A DNA stretch of 64,000 nucleotides from an uncultured Paracoccaceae bacterium (GTDB lineage Bacteria > Pseudomonadota > Alphaproteobacteria > Rhodobacterales > Rhodobacteraceae), in NCBI GenBank assembly GCA_947503175.1, contig CANNCO010000003.1:69501-133500 (forward strand), in the 5' to 3' direction. Below are positions 45,004 through 53,916 of the stretch, one piece after another. The notes under the pieces are model-generated. The model was not told the origin of the DNA. It made no database searches and saw nothing but the letters and a program-made list of their open reading frames with translations. A program made the translations under genes and the position numbers. Numbering within the stretch: the first letter of the stretch is position 1; each line of letters begins with the position of its first letter.

Positions 45004-45777
45004 TCATCGGATCTCTAGCAATCCTCCATCAACCGGGATCACCTGTCCGGTGATCCATTCGGATTGTTCGGATGCCAGAAAGACAATCGCCCGCGCGATA
45101 TCTTCCGTGGTTCCCCAACGGCCAAGCGGATACCGCGCAATCACCCCGTCAAGCAGTTCGTTGAAATGGGTCTCATCCCGTGCCCTTGCGCGAAACTGCG
45201 ACTCGGACAACGGCGTTCGCACTGCTCCCGGGGCGACGGCGTTCACGCGAACACCATCAGCCGCGAAATCTGCGGCGAGCTGGCGGGAAAGAGCCACCAG
45301 CGCCCCTTTCGAAGCGGAATAGGCAGCAACGCCCTTCATTCCAGAGAGCCCGACGGTTGATGCGGTGAACACAAGCGCACCCTTTGTCGCAATAAGGTGC
45401 GGTAACGCAGCCCGTGCGGTCAGAAACGACCCCGTTGCGTTAACCGACATGACACGCTCCCATTGCTCGAGTGAAACATCCAGCGCGCCGCCCTCTTCCA
45501 TGACACCGGCATTCGCCACCATCACGTCAAGCCGACCCGCCCACTCAATCACACGGGTCATCATCACCTCTATGCTTTCGGGATCAGACACATCGACCTT
45601 CAGTCCAATGGCCGCCGACCCATCTTCACAGATGCTCTCGGCAACGGCAATTGCACCGACCTCTTCGATATCGGCACACAAAACCCGATAGCCGGCCTTC
45701 GCCAACAGCCATGCGGTTGCTTTCCCGATGCCGGAAGCGGCCCCCGTGACAATTGCTGTCTTAGCATCAGCACTCAT
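45004..45777 (-). CDS. SDR-family oxidoreductase
   Basis: A 257-residue classical short-chain dehydrogenase: cofactor motif GAASGIGKA at about residues 12-20, NAG at about 90, catalytic Tyr-x-x-x-Lys in AYSASKGAL. The start at 45777 lies one base after the TGA of the upstream GST gene, so it is coupled. It is the last gene of the amino-acid ABC operon. Substrate unknown, probably a hydroxy acid or ketone intermediate. Confidence 0.9.
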   Translation of the reverse strand: MSADAKTAIVTGAASGIGKATAWLLAKAGYRVLCADIEEVGAIAVAESICEDGSAAIGLKVDVSDPESIEVMMTRVIEWAGRLDVMVANAGVMEEGGALDVSLEQWERVMSVNATGSFLTARAALPHLIATKGALVFTASTVGLSGMKGVAAYSASKGALVALSRQLAADFAADGVRVNAVAPGAVRTPLSESQFRARARDETHFNELLDGVIARYPLGRWGTTEDIARAIVFLASEQSEWITGQVIPVDGGLLEIR

Positions 45778-45778
45778 A

Positions 45779-46471
45779 TCAGCGGATATCCGGGGCGAAA
45801 ATCTGAGGATAGAGATTTCGCATCGCGGTATCGTCCATTTCCATCTGAAATTCGTGCTTTTTTGCCAATGCACTGGCACACCGGGCCGCCGGGCGTGCAT
45901 CCAACTCGTCCATCAGGCGCCGGATATTTGGAAACCTTTCGAAAGCCGTTTCTTCGGCAAGAACGAAAGGAATGCGGGGTGCCCATCCCCAAACCGCCAT
46001 GTCTACAATCGTATAGGTGTCGCCCATCATGTATTGACGGCCCTTAAGCCGATCTTCCACGATTTGCCAGTGACGATTGGCTTCATAGTGATAGCGCTTG
46101 ATCGCATAGGCGAGTTTTTCAGGCGCGATATTGCGGAAGTGGAACGCCTGCCCGGAATAAGGACCAACTCCAGTTGCGATGAACATGAGCCACGACAGCA
46201 TCTCGCCCCGTGCAGTCAATGTATCTTCAGGCAGAAAAAGACCCGTCTTCTCGGCAAGATAAAGCAGAATGGCATTACTGTCGAAAATCACCGCCTCTCC
46301 ATCCCGAATGGCCGGCACCTTCGAATTTGGATTGATCGCGCGATAGCCATCGGTGTGCTGATCCCCGCGTTTGGTATCAATGGGCACCGGGCGATATTCT
46401 AACCCACTTTCCTCAAGGAAAAGGCTGACTTTCAATGGATTCGGTGCCGCATTAAAGAAGAATTCGATCAT
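45779..46471 (-). CDS. Glutathione S-transferase family protein
   Basis: A 230-residue protein with an N-terminal thioredoxin-like GST domain (NSKVPAIRDGEAVIFDSNAI, the cis-Pro and glutathione gamma-glutamyl site) and a helical C-terminal domain. It resembles the YfcG/Nu-type bacterial GSTs. It lies between the ABC ATPase gene and an SDR gene, implying a role on an intermediate, for example a thiol-dependent isomerisation or disulfide reduction. Confidence 0.88.
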   Translation of the reverse strand: MIEFFFNAAPNPLKVSLFLEESGLEYRPVPIDTKRGDQHTDGYRAINPNSKVPAIRDGEAVIFDSNAILLYLAEKTGLFLPEDTLTARGEMLSWLMFIATGVGPYSGQAFHFRNIAPEKLAYAIKRYHYEANRHWQIVEDRLKGRQYMMGDTYTIVDMAVWGWAPRIPFVLAEETAFERFPNIRRLMDELDARPAARCASALAKKHEFQMEMDDTAMRNLYPQIFAPDIR

Positions 46472-46496
46472 AAGGCCTCTTTCGTTTTAGATGATT

Positions 46497-47234
46497 TCAG
46501 TGCCGCAGTATCTTTGAGAAGAAATCGCGTGCGCGTTCGGTCTTGGGTGTGTCCAGAATTTCTTTGGGTGTGCCCGCTTCGACGATTTGGCCCGCGTCCA
46601 TGAACACGACCTTGTCTGCAATTTCGCGAACAAACGCCATTTCGTGACTGACGATGACCATCGTCATACCCTCGTCGGCCAGCTTGCGAATGGCATCCAA
46701 CACCTCGTTTACAAGCTCAGGATCCAATGCAGACGTCACTTCATCCAGCAAAAGGATCTGCGGTTTCAGGGCCAGTGCCCGGGCAAGGGCCACCCGCTGT
46801 TGTTGCCCGCCCGAAAGCTGATCGGAGTAAGCGTCGGCCTTGTCAGACAGGCCGACCAGGCCAAGCAAACGGCGCGCTTCGGAGTTTACTTGCTGCTTGT
46901 CCCACTTCTTAATTTTCAAAGGCGCCAGGGTAAGATTCTGCATCACAGTCATGTTTTGGAACAAGTTGTATTGCTGGAAAACAATCGCCATGCGATCCCG
47001 CGCCGCCCGCACTTCCCGTGCAGAGGAATAATTCATCCTTTCGCCAGCGATCTCGACCGTGCCGCCCGTAACTGGGGTCAAGCCCATGAGCGCCCTCAGC
47101 ACCGTCGACTTGCCCGACCCTGACGGACCGACCAGCGTCGCGATCTCACCCTTGCCTATCGAAAAGGTAACGCCCTTGAGAACTTCAAGTGTGCCGTATT
47201 TTGCGCGAACGTCGCTCACCGCGAGGTGTGCCAA
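46497..47234 (-). CDS. Polar-amino-acid ABC transporter ATPase (GlnQ/HisP type)
   Basis: A 245-residue ATPase with Walker A GPSGSGKST, signature LSGGQQQRVALARA and Walker B ILLLDEVTSALD, of the amino-acid import type. It starts with TTG (GGAG eight bases upstream) and overlaps the end of the permease gene by 50 bases. A GTG at 47219 is the alternative start. It belongs to the operon SBP-permease-permease-ATPase-GST-SDR. Confidence 0.93.
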   Translation of the reverse strand: MAHLAVSDVRAKYGTLEVLKGVTFSIGKGEIATLVGPSGSGKSTVLRALMGLTPVTGGTVEIAGERMNYSSAREVRAARDRMAIVFQQYNLFQNMTVMQNLTLAPLKIKKWDKQQVNSEARRLLGLVGLSDKADAYSDQLSGGQQQRVALARALALKPQILLLDEVTSALDPELVNEVLDAIRKLADEGMTMVIVSHEMAFVREIADKVVFMDAGQIVEAGTPKEILDTPKTERARDFFSKILRH

Positions 47235-47898
47235 GGCGTTTCTCCAGATGTTGGCCGAGCATGCTCAGCGGGAATGAAAGCAGAAAGTAACAAAGGGCGA
47301 TCGTGCCGAAGACAAGGATGCCGGAATAGCCCTGATTGTTCAGTTCTTTACCGCGGAAGGTCAGTTCAAAAACGCCGACCTGACTGACCAACGCCGTGTC
47401 CTTGATAAAGCTCACGGCAAATGCAATCGACGGCGGCACAATCACCGGCCAGGCCTGGGGCAAAACGATGCGCAGGTTTGTCTGCAAACGCGACAGGTTC
47501 ATCGCCTGAGCAGCCTCAATCTGCGTGACAGGCACACTCTCAATGCCACCACGGATGATGTCGGCCGTATAGGCAACCGCATATAGACAGATCGCGATAA
47601 CCGCGATTGTGAACAGGGATGCGTCCGGCGTCACTGTCTGAATGAAAAACAAGACGAGATAGATAACGACGATGAAGGGGATCCGCCGAAATACTTCGAC
47701 ATAAAGGATGCAGATCCACCGCAGCGGAAGCCCCCATAAACCCGGCGTCTGACGCAAGTAAACCAGAACAAACGCAAACCCGAAACCGATCAGGCACCCG
47801 GCCAATGTCATCGCTAGCGTAAGGCCGGCCGCCTCAAGAAGCAGGGTCAGGTTCTGGCCCGAAAAGAACCTTGGAGCCTGTTCGAGAATGCGCTCCAT
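47185..47898 (-). CDS. Amino-acid ABC transporter permease
   Basis: A 237-residue permease of the HisMQ/GlnP type with five predicted helices and the EAA motif QIEAAQAMNLSRLQTNLRIV. Its start overlaps the stop of the other permease gene by one base. It pairs with that permease to form the channel. Confidence 0.92.
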   Translation of the reverse strand: MERILEQAPRFFSGQNLTLLLEAAGLTLAMTLAGCLIGFGFAFVLVYLRQTPGLWGLPLRWICILYVEVFRRIPFIVVIYLVLFFIQTVTPDASLFTIAVIAICLYAVAYTADIIRGGIESVPVTQIEAAQAMNLSRLQTNLRIVLPQAWPVIVPPSIAFAVSFIKDTALVSQVGVFELTFRGKELNNQGYSGILVFGTIALCYFLLSFPLSMLGQHLEKRLGTPRGERRSRKIRHT

Positions 47899-48575
47899 CA
47901 GAAAATTCTCGCCTTGACGCGAAACGCCCAGCGCCCCAGAAGCGCAAGCCCGATCGACGCGATGAACGTCAGAACGACATACATGCCCGCCACGACGGTG
48001 AGATACTCAAGCCAGCGATAATTCACGGCGGACAGATTGATCGCCTGCCCGGTCAACTCATCCACACCGATCAGCGCACCCACGGATGTTCCCATCACCA
48101 GAATAACGATGAAGAAATTGGCCACGGCGGGATAGATCGACTTGGCGATATGCGGGACGATGATATAGCGGACTTGCTGTATCAGCGACATGCCGAGTGT
48201 CTGCCCGGCCTCGATCTCGGACACCCGTACAGACAGAAAGCCAGCGCGCAGAATCAGCGTCAGATAGGCGCCCGCATTGAGTGTGAGCCCGATTAAAAGA
48301 CATGCTTCATTCGACCATCGAAACCCGAGTTCGGGCAAGCCGAAGTACAGAAAGTATATCTGAATCAAAGCTGGCGTGTTGGTAATAAAAACAACGTAGC
48401 AGTCCACCAAAACCCGAAGCGGCCATGGCGCGTATGTCTTCAGGGTTGCGCATACAAGTCCGATCAACGCGCCGCCCGCAAACGCAAAACACCCCAGCTG
48501 AAAAGTGAGCAATGCCCCTTCCAGAAGCAGGGGAAAGTTGTCCCAGACAACACCGAATTGAAATCGGTAGTTCAT
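47898..48575 (-). CDS. Amino-acid ABC transporter permease
   Basis: A 225-residue HisMQ-type permease with segments TFQLGCFAFAGGALIGLVC and INTPALIQIYFLYFG-like VFITNTPALIQIYFLYFGLP, and the EAA loop EIEAGQTLGMSLIQQVRYII. It follows the binding-protein gene across a 67-base gap that contains a hairpin. Confidence 0.92.
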   Translation of the reverse strand: MNYRFQFGVVWDNFPLLLEGALLTFQLGCFAFAGGALIGLVCATLKTYAPWPLRVLVDCYVVFITNTPALIQIYFLYFGLPELGFRWSNEACLLIGLTLNAGAYLTLILRAGFLSVRVSEIEAGQTLGMSLIQQVRYIIVPHIAKSIYPAVANFFIVILVMGTSVGALIGVDELTGQAINLSAVNYRWLEYLTVVAGMYVVLTFIASIGLALLGRWAFRVKARIF

Positions 48576-48597
48576 TCAGATCAGAACCGACAATCTC

Positions 48598-48622
48598 CCC
48601 GGCTGCAAAACGAACAGCCGGG
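48598..48622 (-). terminator. Intercistronic hairpin after the amino-acid-binding-protein gene
   Basis: CCCGGCTG pairs perfectly with CAGCCGGG across a 9-base loop, in the gap between the binding-protein gene and the first permease gene. No T-run follows in the transcription direction. The placement mirrors the hairpin at 39427-39458, suggesting the same expression-ratio role. Confidence 0.6.
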
Positions 48623-48642
48623 TGCAACTGGAGATTTGGCGC

Positions 48643-49452
48643 TTAGAAATAGGGATCAGGATCGACCGTGCGCAGCATGGGCGCACCATAGTTTGCCTCC
48701 CACATATCGTTGATGGCCCCTGACGAATGAAGGTTGTAAAGCGCGACGTTAAGAACCTCCGTCAGGTTGTCGTTGCCCTGACTGACACCGATTGCACAAT
48801 AGGCCACGAAGATCGGGTTCTCGACCACGCGCCAGTTCACGTCCGGATAGTTTTCGGTAAACGCCATGAAGAAATCGATGTTCTCGACAATGGCGTCTGC
48901 ACGTCCCTGCCCGACCAAACGCACAGTGTCGGCAATCGTATCGACAAGCTCCAGTTCGGCATTGGGCATGTTTTCGCCAATCCAGTCGACAGTCCAATTG
49001 CCGCGCATATTGGCCAGCGTCACGCCGTCTTTGTTAAAGTCTTCCCAACTGTCGCCCTCTATCTTGTCCGTCGCCAGAACCGCCAATACCTCGGTGTGAA
49101 GCGGGACAGTGTAGTCGATCAGCTTGGCCCGCTCCGTGTTGCGCGTAAGTGCACCAAGCGAGACATCGATCCGATCCGATACAAGAAACGGAACACGCTG
49201 GGCCGTCTCCGTCGGAACCCACTCGACCTCAACACCGATCGCAGAGGCAAGGGCATTCCCGACATCAATGTCAAAGCCTTCCCATTCGCCTGCATCGTTT
49301 CTTGCGCTCATATTGGGAAAGTTCGGATTGATTCCGACACGGATGACACCGTCCGAAAGGATGTCATCAAGACTTTTCGCATGCGCGGATGTAAACGACA
49401 TTGCCGTTATTGCGATTGCTGCGATCCCTGCAAGACTCGTTCTTCTCAGCAT
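48643..49452 (-). CDS. Amino-acid ABC transporter substrate-binding protein (family 3)
   Basis: A 269-residue periplasmic binding protein. The signal peptide is LAGIAAIAITAMSFTSAHA, with the mature start near KSLDDILSDGVIRVGINP. EGFDIDVGNALA is the usual family-3 motif, and RIDVSLGALTRNTERAK the ligand-clamping region with the arginine that binds the alpha-carboxylate. The start at 49452 is chosen from the signal peptide; the open frame to 49587 adds a non-signal stretch that overlaps the operator. An IclR-type site lies 71 bases upstream. Confidence 0.92.
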   Translation of the reverse strand: MLRRTSLAGIAAIAITAMSFTSAHAKSLDDILSDGVIRVGINPNFPNMSARNDAGEWEGFDIDVGNALASAIGVEVEWVPTETAQRVPFLVSDRIDVSLGALTRNTERAKLIDYTVPLHTEVLAVLATDKIEGDSWEDFNKDGVTLANMRGNWTVDWIGENMPNAELELVDTIADTVRLVGQGRADAIVENIDFFMAFTENYPDVNWRVVENPIFVAYCAIGVSQGNDNLTEVLNVALYNLHSSGAINDMWEANYGAPMLRTVDPDPYF

Positions 49453-49522
49453 GTGATTTAGCTCCCGGTTTGAACGGCCGACGAGGGACCGTTTCCCTTT
49501 CAAGGGTCTCGCTCTCGAATTT

Positions 49523-49547
49523 GTGCGCAAAACGAACTTTTGTGCGC
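49523..49547. promoter_or_regulatory. PcaR/PobR-type IclR operator, copy 1
   Basis: Three half-sites in one row: GTGCG-N5-CGAAC-N4-GTGCG, the first two forming a dyad. It lies 71 bases upstream of the binding-protein gene, in the divergent region with the AcoX-like gene. Confidence 0.7.
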
Positions 49548-49751
49548 TATCAGCGTCGGCGAGAACGCTTAACGTGTCAATCCTCATCTAAAAACAAGCA
49601 ATTTCAAAGGCTTCAAGACAGGCAAGCCACTGGTGGCCTCTGGCGTGACATAGATCGGATCAGATTCCAGTCGCTGCTGCGGCACCAACTGGTATCGCAA
49701 TCTGGCTCACGGTTTCGCATTATGAGGGTAAGTTCAGGGAAACGATGTCGC

Positions 49752-50861
49752 ATGCGTATTGGACTGGTAATCAACCCCATCGCCGGAATGGGAGGCGCGG
49801 TGGGGTTAAAGGGAACAGACGGCCCCGACACCGTGGCCGAGGCTCTTCGTCGTGGCGCAAATGCAAAGGCTGGAGACAGGGCGTACACAGCACTCAGATT
49901 ACTGGCAGATCGGGTTCCCGGCGCTCGGCTTGCTGTAGCGCCCGGCCAGCTTGGCGCAGATTGGGTGCAAGACCTCGATCTTGACACCACCACCGTTGAA
50001 ATCCCGAACATCACCACGACCGCACGGGATACAAAACAGGCCGTTCTGGCCATGGGTGACCTTGATGTGATTGTCTTTGCCGGCGGCGACGGCACCGCAC
50101 GGGATGTCGCAAGCGTTGCGGGGGACAGGGCAATCCTTGGTATCCCTTGCGGTGTAAAGATGCACTCCGGCGTCTTCGCGGTCACGCCACAGGCGGCAGG
50201 GGCGATGATGGCCGACATGATCTCGGCGCCCGAAAGGGTTGGCTGGAACGACAGTGCCGAGGTGATGGACATCGATGAAGAGGCTCTTCGCAAGGGCATT
50301 CTTGCGCCACGGCTTTACGGATTTGCGCGCATTCCCGCGTCACGATCTTTGATGCAAGCGGCCAAAGGCGGCCCCCGACAAGACGCCACAACATCCCTTG
50401 CGAGCGCCGCCGCCGCTGTCGTGGCCGAAATGGAAGAGGAAACGCTTTACATTATCGGCCCCGGAACCAGCGCCTCTTCGATCGCGCAGGCGGTGAATGA
50501 AACAGCAACACCCCTTGGGGTGGATGCCATGTTGGGTGGCAAAGTCGTGGCACGCGATGCAAGCGACGCAACGCTACGAGAACTGGCCAAGGGACACGAC
50601 ATACGCATCGTCCTGGGGGTAACAGGCCGACAAGGGTTCCTGCTTGGCCGTGGCAATCAGCAAATCGCCCCAGATATGATCTCGCGCGCTGGACGTGATG
50701 GCCTGATCATTCTCGCGACGGAAGACAAGCTGACGGCGCTTGCCCAGCCACAGCTGCTGGTCGATACCGGCGACCCGGAACTCGACGCGTCTCTGGAAGG
50801 GTTCGTGCGCGTTTCAACCGGCGCCAACAGGCAAATGATGATGCGTATCGCATCATGTTGA
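49752..50861 (+). CDS. ATP-NAD kinase-like protein (AcoX family)
   Basis: A 369-residue protein with the kinase motif VIFAGGDGTARDV at about residues 100-112 and an N-terminal VINPIAGMGG, as in the AcoX/COG3199 branch of the NAD kinase-diacylglycerol kinase fold. Members are found beside acetoin and other catabolic dehydrogenase genes, and their reaction is not established. It starts at 49752 after AGGGAAACG; the frame upstream to 49401 has no family sequence. It precedes the glycine-dehydrogenase-like pair by 74 bases containing an operator copy. Confidence 0.88.
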   Translation: MRIGLVINPIAGMGGAVGLKGTDGPDTVAEALRRGANAKAGDRAYTALRLLADRVPGARLAVAPGQLGADWVQDLDLDTTTVEIPNITTTARDTKQAVLAMGDLDVIVFAGGDGTARDVASVAGDRAILGIPCGVKMHSGVFAVTPQAAGAMMADMISAPERVGWNDSAEVMDIDEEALRKGILAPRLYGFARIPASRSLMQAAKGGPRQDATTSLASAAAAVVAEMEEETLYIIGPGTSASSIAQAVNETATPLGVDAMLGGKVVARDASDATLRELAKGHDIRIVLGVTGRQGFLLGRGNQQIAPDMISRAGRDGLIILATEDKLTALAQPQLLVDTGDPELDASLEGFVRVSTGANRQMMMRIASC

Positions 50862-50869
50862 TTAGCGTT

Positions 50870-50893
50870 GTGCGATATGCGAACTTTTGTACA
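50870..50893. promoter_or_regulatory. PcaR/PobR-type IclR operator, copy 2
   Basis: GTGCG-N5-CGAAC-N4-GTACA, directly after the AcoX-like stop codon and 43 bases before the glycine-dehydrogenase-like start. It gives the P-protein pair its own regulated promoter. Confidence 0.7.
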
Positions 50894-50935
50894 ATGGCAT
50901 ATAGCGATCATTGATAGATCAAAGGGAGCCCAAGA

Positions 50936-52342
50936 ATGACCCAACCCAGTCGCGCCCATCCGTGGATGGCAAGTTCTGCCCCCGGTTCAATCAAGGCGAT
51001 GCTTGACGAGATCGGTGCCGCGTCGGTCGAAGAGGTTTTCGAACAGATCCCAAAGGATCACTTCCGCACGACGCCGCTCGAATTGCCACCAACCCTGTCC
51101 TCGGAGATTGAGCTTAAGCGCGATCTGGTCGGCAAGCTCAGGAAGAACGGCGACTGCGAGGCAAACCTGAGCTTCCTAGGTGCCGGCGTCTGGCAACACC
51201 ACGTCCCTGCGGTCGTAGACGAGATCGTCGGGCGGACGGAGTTTCTAACGAATGTCTGGGGAAGTTATCAGTCAGACCACGGCAGGAATCAGGCCTGGTT
51301 CGAGTTCTCGTCGCAACTGGGTGCACTGCTCAATCTCGATGTTGTGCAGCTTCCGGTGTATTCTTGGGGCTGTGCGACTGGTCATGCGATACGGATGGCG
51401 CAGCGGATTACGGGGCGATCAAAAGTGATCGTCTCGCAACTGTCAGACCCGGAACGTCTGTCTGTGATCCGGACCTATTGCCAGCCCACCGCCATGGAAA
51501 GCCATATCGAGGTGGTGATGCTTGCGGTCGATCCGACAACCGGGCGCATCGACTTGAATGATCTTAAGTCAAAGCTCGGCAATGACGTGGCCGCCGTATA
51601 CTTTGAGAACCCCGCCTATCTGGGAACGATTGAAACGGAAGCTGCAGAGATAGCGCGACTTACTCGTGCTGCCGGTGCTGAAACGATTGTGGGCGTGGAT
51701 CCCATTTCTTTGGGCGTGATGACAGCTCCCGGTGACTACGGCGCGGATATCGTGACCGGTCCGGTGCAACCCCTTGGCGTTCACATGCAGTGCGGCGGTG
51801 GAGCAGGGGGATTCATCGCCTCGCGAGACGAAGAGAAATACGTGCTCGAGTATAACGGATTTCTTGTGTCGATCGCAGAGACCCAAGAGGAGGGCCAGCT
51901 TGGCTTCGGCCTCGCCTGCCCGCACCAGAACTCCTATGGCTCGCGCGAACATGGCAAGGACTGGACAGGGAACTCGACCTACCTGTGGGCCATCGCCGGT
52001 GCCGTTTACATGAGCCTCTTGGGCCCGGATGGCTTTAGGGAAGTCGGCAATCTGATCGTAAGCCGCGCCCGCTATGCCGCGAAATGTTTGTCTGAGATTC
52101 CCGGAGTAAAGATCGTCTGGCCAGACTCATCTTTCAAAGAGTTCCTGGTCAATTTCGACGAGAGCGGCAAAACCGTCGCCGAAGTGAACGATCTTCTGCG
52201 CGCACGCGGCATCTTCGGTGGCAAGGATGTTTCAGGCGAGGATAACGCGCTTGGCCAGTCCGCGCTTTACTGCGTCACCGAAGTTCACACTGCATCTGAC
52301 ATCCGCATTCTTACCAAAACACTCAAGGAGGTCTTGTCGTGA
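50936..52342 (+). CDS. Glycine dehydrogenase (decarboxylating) subunit 1-like protein (GcvPA homologue)
   Basis: A 468-residue fold-type I PLP protein related to the alpha subunit of two-subunit glycine decarboxylase (P-protein). FLGAGVWQHHVPAVVDEI matches the family's N-terminal motif, but the next segment reads VWGSYQSDHGRNQAWFEFSS where true GcvPA has a YQPEISQG-type motif. The middle part (DPISLGVMTAPGDYGADIV) and C-terminus are family-like. It overlaps its partner gene by four bases (GTGA). No gcvT or gcvH is nearby, so it may decarboxylate an amino acid other than glycine or use H-protein from elsewhere. Confidence 0.85.
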   Translation: MTQPSRAHPWMASSAPGSIKAMLDEIGAASVEEVFEQIPKDHFRTTPLELPPTLSSEIELKRDLVGKLRKNGDCEANLSFLGAGVWQHHVPAVVDEIVGRTEFLTNVWGSYQSDHGRNQAWFEFSSQLGALLNLDVVQLPVYSWGCATGHAIRMAQRITGRSKVIVSQLSDPERLSVIRTYCQPTAMESHIEVVMLAVDPTTGRIDLNDLKSKLGNDVAAVYFENPAYLGTIETEAAEIARLTRAAGAETIVGVDPISLGVMTAPGDYGADIVTGPVQPLGVHMQCGGGAGGFIASRDEEKYVLEYNGFLVSIAETQEEGQLGFGLACPHQNSYGSREHGKDWTGNSTYLWAIAGAVYMSLLGPDGFREVGNLIVSRARYAAKCLSEIPGVKIVWPDSSFKEFLVNFDESGKTVAEVNDLLRARGIFGGKDVSGEDNALGQSALYCVTEVHTASDIRILTKTLKEVLS

Positions 52343-53898
52343 CCCGGATCCCCGAATTTCGCGCCGCCAAGTGGAATGAACCCGTTGTCATGGAAATGGG
52401 CCGCCCGGGCGCGCGTGGCCAGCTTTTCCCGGCCCCGGAAGGTGAAGTGACAGAAACGGTCGGTGCCGATCTGATCCCGGGATCCATGGCGCGCAAAGAC
52501 CGCCCGGAACTTCCCGAAATCACAGAGTTCGAGGCTCAGCGACACTATCTGCATCTCAGCCAGATGACGCTTGGCATGATGGGCATCAGCCTTTTTGGCA
52601 CCTGCACGATGAAGTACAACTCGAAAACAACCGAATACGCCACGCTGCGCCCAGAGCTGGCCGAGGTTCACCCGTATCAACACCCAGACACGCTTCAGGG
52701 TGTGCTCGAAATCGTGCATGATTTCGACCTGATCCTTCGCAACCTGTCGGGAATGGATCAGTTCATATTTCAGGCCGGCGGCGGTGCGGATGCCGCCTAT
52801 ACTATGACCGCGGTGGCCCGGGCCTATTGGGACGACCGGGGCATGCTGGACCAACGCACCGAGATGGTCACCTCGGTTCAGGCCCACCCCTGCAACCCGG
52901 CGACGGCGGCTGCTGCGGGTTTCAAGGTTGTGAACCTGCCACTGGAGGAAAACGGCTACCCATCGCTTGAGGCGCTGAAGGCCGCAGTTAGCGAGAAGAC
53001 CGCGCTGATCATGCTGAATAACCCCGATGACATGGGGATCTATAATCCCGAGATAAAGGAATGGGTGAAAGTCGCCAAGGAGGCCGGTGCGCTTTGCTTT
53101 TACGATCACGCCAATTTCAACGGCGTCATGGGTAAACTGTCCGCCGGTGAACTGGGCTTTGATGCGTGCATGTTCATGCTTCACAAGACATTCGGCGCCC
53201 CCAAGGCCGGTGGTGGCCCCGCAGTGGGTGCGTATGGCTGTACCGACGAACTCGCGCCCTATCTGCCCTGCCCGGTCATCACGAAAAATGGCGACAGGTA
53301 TGACATTGACGAAGATCGCCCAAAATCCGCGGGTAAGGTGCGCGAGTATTGGGGAAATGTGCCTCAGGTCGTCAAGGCCTATGGGTGGGCGCGGGCCATG
53401 GGTGCCGAGGGCATTCAGTTGGCATCCGACATTTCGGTTGTTGCCAACAACTATATGGACAAAAAGCTTGCTGAAATCCCCGGCCTGGAAATCTCGAACC
53501 CGTCGATCAATGCCTATCGCATGGAGATGACCCGTTGGTCATTGGGCCCGTTGACCGAGGAAACCGGCGTATCCACGGTCGATTTCGCAAACCGCATGGC
53601 CGACTACGGGATCGATCCCTATTGGATGAGCCATGAGCCCTGGATCGTGGCCGAACCGTTCACACCCGAAGCGGGCGAGCTGTGGTCAAAAGAAGACATC
53701 GACACCTGGATCAACGTGATCAGGCAGATAGCCGAAGATGCGCGCACAAACCCCGAAATGGTTAAGACGGCGCCGCATAACCAGGCCATCGCGCAGGTCA
53801 AAGGGGACGTCTTCGAAGATCCATCGAAATGGGCAATGACGTGGCGTGCCTACCAGCGTAAAATCGTCGGAGAAGATCAGGAAAAAGGCGTCGCGTGA
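52339..53898 (+). CDS. Glycine dehydrogenase (decarboxylating) subunit 2-like protein (GcvPB homologue)
   Basis: A 519-residue fold-type I PLP protein matching the beta subunit of split P-protein. GTCTMKYNSKTTEY resembles the GSCTMKYNP motif, HPYQHPDTLQGVLEIV the following segment, and CMFMLHKTFGAPKAGGGP holds the PLP lysine after His, as in the LHKTF motif of the family. The loop DHANFNGVMG replaces the usual AN-x-N-A-x-x-G. It starts with GTG at 52339 overlapping the first subunit's stop. The pair is expected to form a heteromeric PLP enzyme with glycine-decarboxylase chemistry on an unknown substrate. Confidence 0.86.
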   Translation: MTRIPEFRAAKWNEPVVMEMGRPGARGQLFPAPEGEVTETVGADLIPGSMARKDRPELPEITEFEAQRHYLHLSQMTLGMMGISLFGTCTMKYNSKTTEYATLRPELAEVHPYQHPDTLQGVLEIVHDFDLILRNLSGMDQFIFQAGGGADAAYTMTAVARAYWDDRGMLDQRTEMVTSVQAHPCNPATAAAAGFKVVNLPLEENGYPSLEALKAAVSEKTALIMLNNPDDMGIYNPEIKEWVKVAKEAGALCFYDHANFNGVMGKLSAGELGFDACMFMLHKTFGAPKAGGGPAVGAYGCTDELAPYLPCPVITKNGDRYDIDEDRPKSAGKVREYWGNVPQVVKAYGWARAMGAEGIQLASDISVVANNYMDKKLAEIPGLEISNPSINAYRMEMTRWSLGPLTEETGVSTVDFANRMADYGIDPYWMSHEPWIVAEPFTPEAGELWSKEDIDTWINVIRQIAEDARTNPEMVKTAPHNQAIAQVKGDVFEDPSKWAMTWRAYQRKIVGEDQEKGVA

Positions 53899-53916
53899 TC
53901 CATGGGCTATCGCGCG

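Noticed and set aside
50862-50935. Glycine riboswitch before the glycine-dehydrogenase-like pair
   Set aside because: The gap is only 74 bases and is largely taken up by the IclR-type operator; a glycine aptamer would not fit.
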